A stretch of DNA of 64,000 nucleotides from Desulfosudis oleivorans (GTDB lineage: Bacteria; Desulfobacterota; Desulfobacteria; Desulfobacterales; SURF-7). The stretch lies in assembly GCA_020723325.1 (NCBI GenBank), contig DYJD01000009.1:1-64000 (forward strand), in the 5' to 3' direction. The notes under the pieces are model-generated. The model had not been told where the DNA came from. It was given only the letters and a program-made list of their open reading frames with translations, and made no database searches. Made by a program: the position numbers and the translations under genes. Within the stretch, counting starts at the first letter, position 1; the number at the start of each line of letters is the position of its first letter. Of the stretch, positions 63,009 to 64,000 are shown piece after piece.

Positions 63009-64000
63009 TTGGATTTTGATCTGACAAATGAACAGGAAATGATTCGCCGGGAGGTTCGGAAATTTGCCGAAAAAGAGATTGCCCCACTGGCGCTTGAATT
63101 GGATGAAAAGGAGGAGTTCTCCCCTGAACTGACCCGCAAAATGGGCGAGATTGGTCTGTTCGGCATGTTTGTGTCCGAGCAGTATGAGGGCCAGGGTATG
63201 GACTATCTTTCCTATATCATTGCCGTGGAAGAGATCGCCCGGGTGGACGGCTCCCAGGCGGCCACCATTGCCGCCGGCAATTCCTTGGGGATCGGGCCAT
63301 TGTACTATTTCGGTACAGAAGCACAAAAAAAGCGTTACCTGCCTAAACTTTGCCGTGGCGAGGCCCTTTGGGGCTTCGGCCTGACCGAGCCCACGGCCGG
63401 CTCGGACGCCGGCGGCAGCAAAACCACGGCCGTGAAGGACGGCAATGATTGGGTGATCAACGGTTCCAAAATCTTCATCACCAATGCCGCCACGGAAATG
63501 ACCCTGGGCGTGACCGTCCAGGCCATCACCGGAAAACGGCCCAACGGCAAGCCTGAATATACCTGTTTTATCGTGGAAAGCGGCACACCGGGCTTCAAGG
63601 CCGTACCCATGCATCAAAAAATGATGTGGCGTTCCTCCAATACCGCCGAACTCTATTTTGACGACGTGCGCGTTCCCCAGGAAAATGTATTGGGCAACCA
63701 GGGGGACGGGTTCCATCAGATGCTGAAAACCCTGGACGGGGGCCGCCTGTCCATCGGTGCCATGGGCCTGGGAGGCGCCCAGGGGGCCTATGAGCTGGCC
63801 CTGAAATACGCCAAAAAAAGGGAGCAGTTCGGGCAGCCCATTTCCAAATTCCAAGCCATCGCCTTCAAACTCGCGGATTGCGCCATGGAGATCGAATGCG
63901 GCCGAAACCTGCTCTACAAAGCCTGCTGGCTTAGAAATGAAAAACGGCCGTTTGAGAAAGAGGCGGCCATGGCCAAGCTGTATTGTTCTGAATTGATGGG
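63009..64000 (+). CDS. acyl-CoA dehydrogenase (partial, runs off the window)
   Basis: 330 codons from a TTG start at 63009, chosen because AAAAGGAGGGG lies directly upstream and the protein then begins LDFDLTNEQEMIRREVRKFAEKEI, the normal N-terminus. Motifs of the flavin-dependent family: WGFGLTEPTAGSDAGG, KIFITNAATE, and the middle RVPQENVLGNQGDGFHQMLKTLDGGR. The catalytic Glu region near residue 365 is beyond the end. Oxidises acyl-CoA to enoyl-CoA, passing electrons to ETF. Preceded by two TetR-type sites. Confidence 0.92.
   Translation, partial: MDFDLTNEQEMIRREVRKFAEKEIAPLALELDEKEEFSPELTRKMGEIGLFGMFVSEQYEGQGMDYLSYIIAVEEIARVDGSQAATIAAGNSLGIGPLYYFGTEAQKKRYLPKLCRGEALWGFGLTEPTAGSDAGGSKTTAVKDGNDWVINGSKIFITNAATEMTLGVTVQAITGKRPNGKPEYTCFIVESGTPGFKAVPMHQKMMWRSSNTAELYFDDVRVPQENVLGNQGDGFHQMLKTLDGGRLSIGAMGLGGAQGAYELALKYAKKREQFGQPISKFQAIAFKLADCAMEIECGRNLLYKACWLRNEKRPFEKEAAMAKLYCSELM

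Noticed and set aside
1-64000. CRISPR arrays, rRNA and tRNA genes
   Set aside because: No regularly spaced identical repeats, no conserved rRNA segments and no tRNA T-loop/acceptor pattern were found on reading both strands by eye; a short tRNA could still be missed without a covariance search.

Overview
The window looks like a chromosomal segment of an anaerobic deltaproteobacterium (Desulfobacterota, probably Desulfobacterales-like). The pointers are a rubredoxin, a recombinase-TOBE regulator of the tungstate-responsive TunR type known from sulfate reducers, a glycyl radical enzyme with its activase, several sigma-54 promoters, 2Fe/4Fe-type cysteine clusters and abundant GC-rich dispersed palindromic repeats. 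No rRNA, tRNA or CRISPR array was seen. Core-like regions are GC-rich; 33-53 kb is visibly AT-richer and carries most signs of transfer and decay. Left part (0-9 kb): a secreted coiled-coil protein, a haloalkane dehalogenase, a DUF362 protein, an AAA/DUF4143 ATPase, a GapN-like aldehyde dehydrogenase that lacks the usual general-base Glu, and a BamE-like lipoprotein. 9-15 kb: a tight minus-strand operon coding for an outer-membrane-like protein, a small secreted protein, a PqqD-like protein, an ATP-grasp ligase, a LysA-type decarboxylase and a urea transporter fused to an M23 peptidase domain. A CpxRA-like two-component system is divergent from it. This operon looks like an uncharacterised biosynthetic or envelope system. 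18-33 kb: rubredoxin under a sigma-54-like promoter, an LTA-synthase-like transferase, lipoproteins, a MOT1-type molybdate transporter divergent from the TunR-like regulator, then NrtR divergent from an operon that combines NAD salvage (nicotinamidase, nicotinate phosphoribosyltransferase) with a TerY-type VWA / PP2C phosphatase / kinase triad. A strong NrtR-type operator overlaps the promoter. 33-48 kb: an AT-richer island with remnants (a pncB fragment, a broken HTH gene, a regulator fragment) around a compact biosynthetic locus: methyltransferase, a single-module A-PCP-reductase NRPS whose specificity residues resemble isoleucine codes, a large STAND/BTAD regulator, a penicillin-acylase-family hydrolase and two Old Yellow Enzymes, one of them carrying a Tat-lipoprotein signal. 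48-53 kb: toxin-antitoxin debris, an apparently ORF-less group II intron, and two integron-type gene cassettes ended by attC-like sites. One encodes a small membrane protein; the other encodes a 997-residue AlbA_2(Schlafen)-NACHT NTPase that is a good candidate for an undescribed anti-phage defence protein. No integrase is in view. 53-64 kb: a TPR-GAF-AAA sigma-54 activator divergent from a glycyl radical enzyme and its activase, with a near-perfect sigma-54 promoter and a perfect 13-bp-arm inverted repeat as probable enhancer. RidA, pyruvoyl-dependent arginine decarboxylase and agmatinase follow (arginine to agmatine to putrescine and urea), and the window ends inside an acyl-CoA dehydrogenase preceded by two direct operator-like repeats. 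Functional assignments rest on motif recognition by eye; no database search was made.
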